A DNA stretch of 64,000 nt from positions 7,394,477 through 7,458,476 of the forward strand of contig OX453284.1 in NCBI GenBank assembly GCA_949710005.1, given 5' to 3'. Positions 50,801 to 53,800 of the stretch are shown here, piece by piece; the stretch's first letter is position 1; every line of letters begins with the position of its first letter. The notes under the pieces were generated by a model. The model saw only the letters and a program-made list of their open reading frames with translations, ran no database searches and was not told where the DNA came from. The DNA is from Ricordea florida. Its lineage: Eukaryota; Cnidaria; Anthozoa; Corallimorpharia; Ricordeidae. A program made the translations under genes and the position numbers.

Positions 50801-53800
50801 AGAGGCGTCTTACTCTATTCCCAGCTTCTTTCTCTTAAATCAGCTGACTTTACGGTTTACACATGAGCACAAAAATTTCTCAAATGAGTACCTCAGCTAA
50901 TGACACGAGGGAACGTAGGTGCAGCGCATGGAGATGGTATCATGTTAATTACATCCGCCAACTGAGTTGGACGGAGGTCATGTTCACCGGCCTTTGTTTG
51001 TTTGTATGTTAGCAGCCCAGCGTCCACATCGCTCAACCAATCATCACCAAACTTGGTCAAAACATAGGCTATGGTCTAACTTAGAACTGATTTAATTTTG
51101 GGGTATCTAGGTCAAAGGTCAAGGTCAAGGTCACGGAAAAACGAAAAAAAATCGTTATTTCGCAATAAATCGCACTACAATCATCATCTCAACTTCAAAC
51201 CAAAACTAAAATGTGCGTCTTTCAATTTTGCATCTGCCCATATGTCACATGATGCAGTAACATCAGTACCTTTGCTAGGGGTAGGGGGTCGAAGGCGCTG
51301 GCGGAGGTCTACGCTCTCGGAGTGCTCTTGTTGCACCTTTTTTGCTAGGCTTGGTACCTCTTTGGTAAAAACACGTTTCTTTTGAAACGTTGAGGAAAGG
51401 GAATCTTTGGGCTTGTGTCCATTCTGGATTGTTTTTGTGTCGTAACTCAGAACTGGGTACAATAGTCAACAGCGTTTAAGCGTTAATTTTCCATTACTGT
51501 TCTTACCTCGTGTTTTGTATCTGCAGCCCAGGTCCTATGGTTCTCACTTGTGTCATCCAACCAGGCGAGCGTGAAAATTTCACCTTTTATCTCAAGCCAC
51601 GCTAAAAAGTAATAACCTAGACAAAACCATTTGCAAGTTGCAACCCAAATTTTTCATAAGTAGATAGAATTAGAAATCGGTATCACTGTGATATGAATGG
51701 TAAAGTATCACAAGTTTCTGACGAAACATTACAGCATTTTAATTCATGCAAATACCAGGAGCAAAGGAAACAGCACGCATATGCTAACCCTCATATCCCA
51801 CGAAATTGCGTTTGAATGACATCAAATTTGTGTAGTGGTAAGACTTATTGCTCGGAATTTGTCAGAAGCTTAAAAATGTAGCACTTATCAAACAAAATAT
51901 TATACTGAAGCTTTTCGGATCAATGTCAGTATCTGGGCAACTGTGCACCCACCCCTCCCCTAAACCAACAAGCTATAATAAGTTAAAACTTAGCGTTAAT
52001 GATGGGTTAGGGGAGGGGTAGGTGCATAGTTGCCCAAATACTGACATTTATCCAGCTTTTCCGTGGTGGTCTCGTGGGATTACTGATTTTGACCGGGGAT
52101 CAAAAAGTTAGAACCACACATCGTAACAATTGGGTGGGATAATTCTCGAATTATCACTTCTTATGGCTGCTATCATCAAAGACGTTTCTTAGAAGCTTGG
52201 CATATTTTTGCGCGCACGTCCCATAGAACCGAGAGCGATGGCAGGTCATTACCGGCCCGACGCTTACGTACACCTTGTAAATAAAGAACGCCACTCATCG
52301 CAGGTGTAAAAGGAGCTTCTCAGCCTTACCCAATCGCCCCTGAAGAAGACACTAGACAGGGGCGTCGAAACGCCAGGTCGGTGAAGTGTGACGTTTTACG
52401 TTACATACATTTGTTTTAAACCAGCTTAGCATCAAACTATGTCTGAACATTAATGGCATTGCAAAAGATATATAGCTTACAACTGAAAACCATAGATTAT
52501 TGCTCGTAGCCATGTTTCTTACCAGGTTTACATCCATACAACTCCATTCGCAAACCCACGTTATTATGCCATTCCAGCGGTCTTAACATAACTTTTGACG
52601 TAATAACCGGAAGTGGAACGTCATGGTGCCTCACTGTGTTGCTGTCGTTATTTCCGGTAAAATTCTAAGGTACAAATTTGGGGTTAAGAGATTGTCAGTC
52701 AGGTAAAGGGTGCTGCATTCAGAGAAAAATAAGGAGTGCTAGAAGAAAGGAACAAGCTAAAAGAGGATTGAAACTCACGACCTCGAGAAAGCCCCTGTCA
52801 AGCTTTACCAGCTGAGAAAGCCAGAAGTGCACGCTGAGAGAAGGTCAAAAGTGGGTCCCTGTAGGTCCCTATATGCTCGTGTTTGGATTTATGTACATTT
52901 TGATTGTATACAATAAATAACCGTATTTTCTGCATTGGATACAAAAGCAGATAAAAATTTGACCTTGACAGTATTTATGCAATTTACAGCAATTGCGATC
53001 TCGCCTGAAAAGAGAACAATGGGTGTAAAAAGAGAGATTCAAACTCCCTACATCTCAATACAGTTGCCATGCTCTACCATCTTGCACTGTACGACAAGGA
53101 TAAGGGGGAAATTCCCCCCCCCCCCCATCACTTTTCTAATGGTCCGTCCCTTAGCTTCAGTTATACAAAAGAGGGTAAAATGTGATTCCAAGCTTTCGTT
53201 TCCTTTTTAATATGCTTACATCTGTCTTCTCGTAAATCAGTAACAACGCCTACACGTTCTACTCATTCTTTTAAAACCATTTTCTCCAATTAAAATGTGC
53301 TGCTTAGAAATTTTGTGATTAACAAGTGTAAACAGCGTGCAAGCCTTCTTCTAACTAACGAAGGAGAGAATTAAAAATTTAACTCTTTCAATGCCACAGA
53401 TGACCCATGTATTAATTCTCCCTATATTCAAATACACTAACGTACATATTATAAGAATTGAAAACATGATCAAATCAAGGATGCTAAAGTGATCAACCGC
53501 CATATTCTCCTAACTAGAACATAAGGAACTTTATAGCCCTTGCTCAGAAGAATTTATATTCGATCTTGGCAGTGAAAGGGTTAAGTAAGCTAAACTGTGA
53601 CGTTGAGTCGGTAATTTCCGCAGCACGTATTGTTTTTCACATAAAAAGCATTCGTTTAAGAATTTGGTTTTGATTAGGAGACAGCAAAAGTGGATTTTCT
53701 CTTGTAATTGCTACCCAAATAACAGACGGATGCTCCATCCTGTCAAACATTAATTAACATTATAATAAGAATAGTAAATACAAGATCGAAACATATTCAA

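Noticed and set aside
53020-53100. tRNA-like segment on the - strand (gagtttgaatctc with an upstream box)
   Set aside because: No cloverleaf could be drawn with a proper acceptor stem; at best a decayed tRNA-derived SINE. A similar weak case is at 52760-52830.
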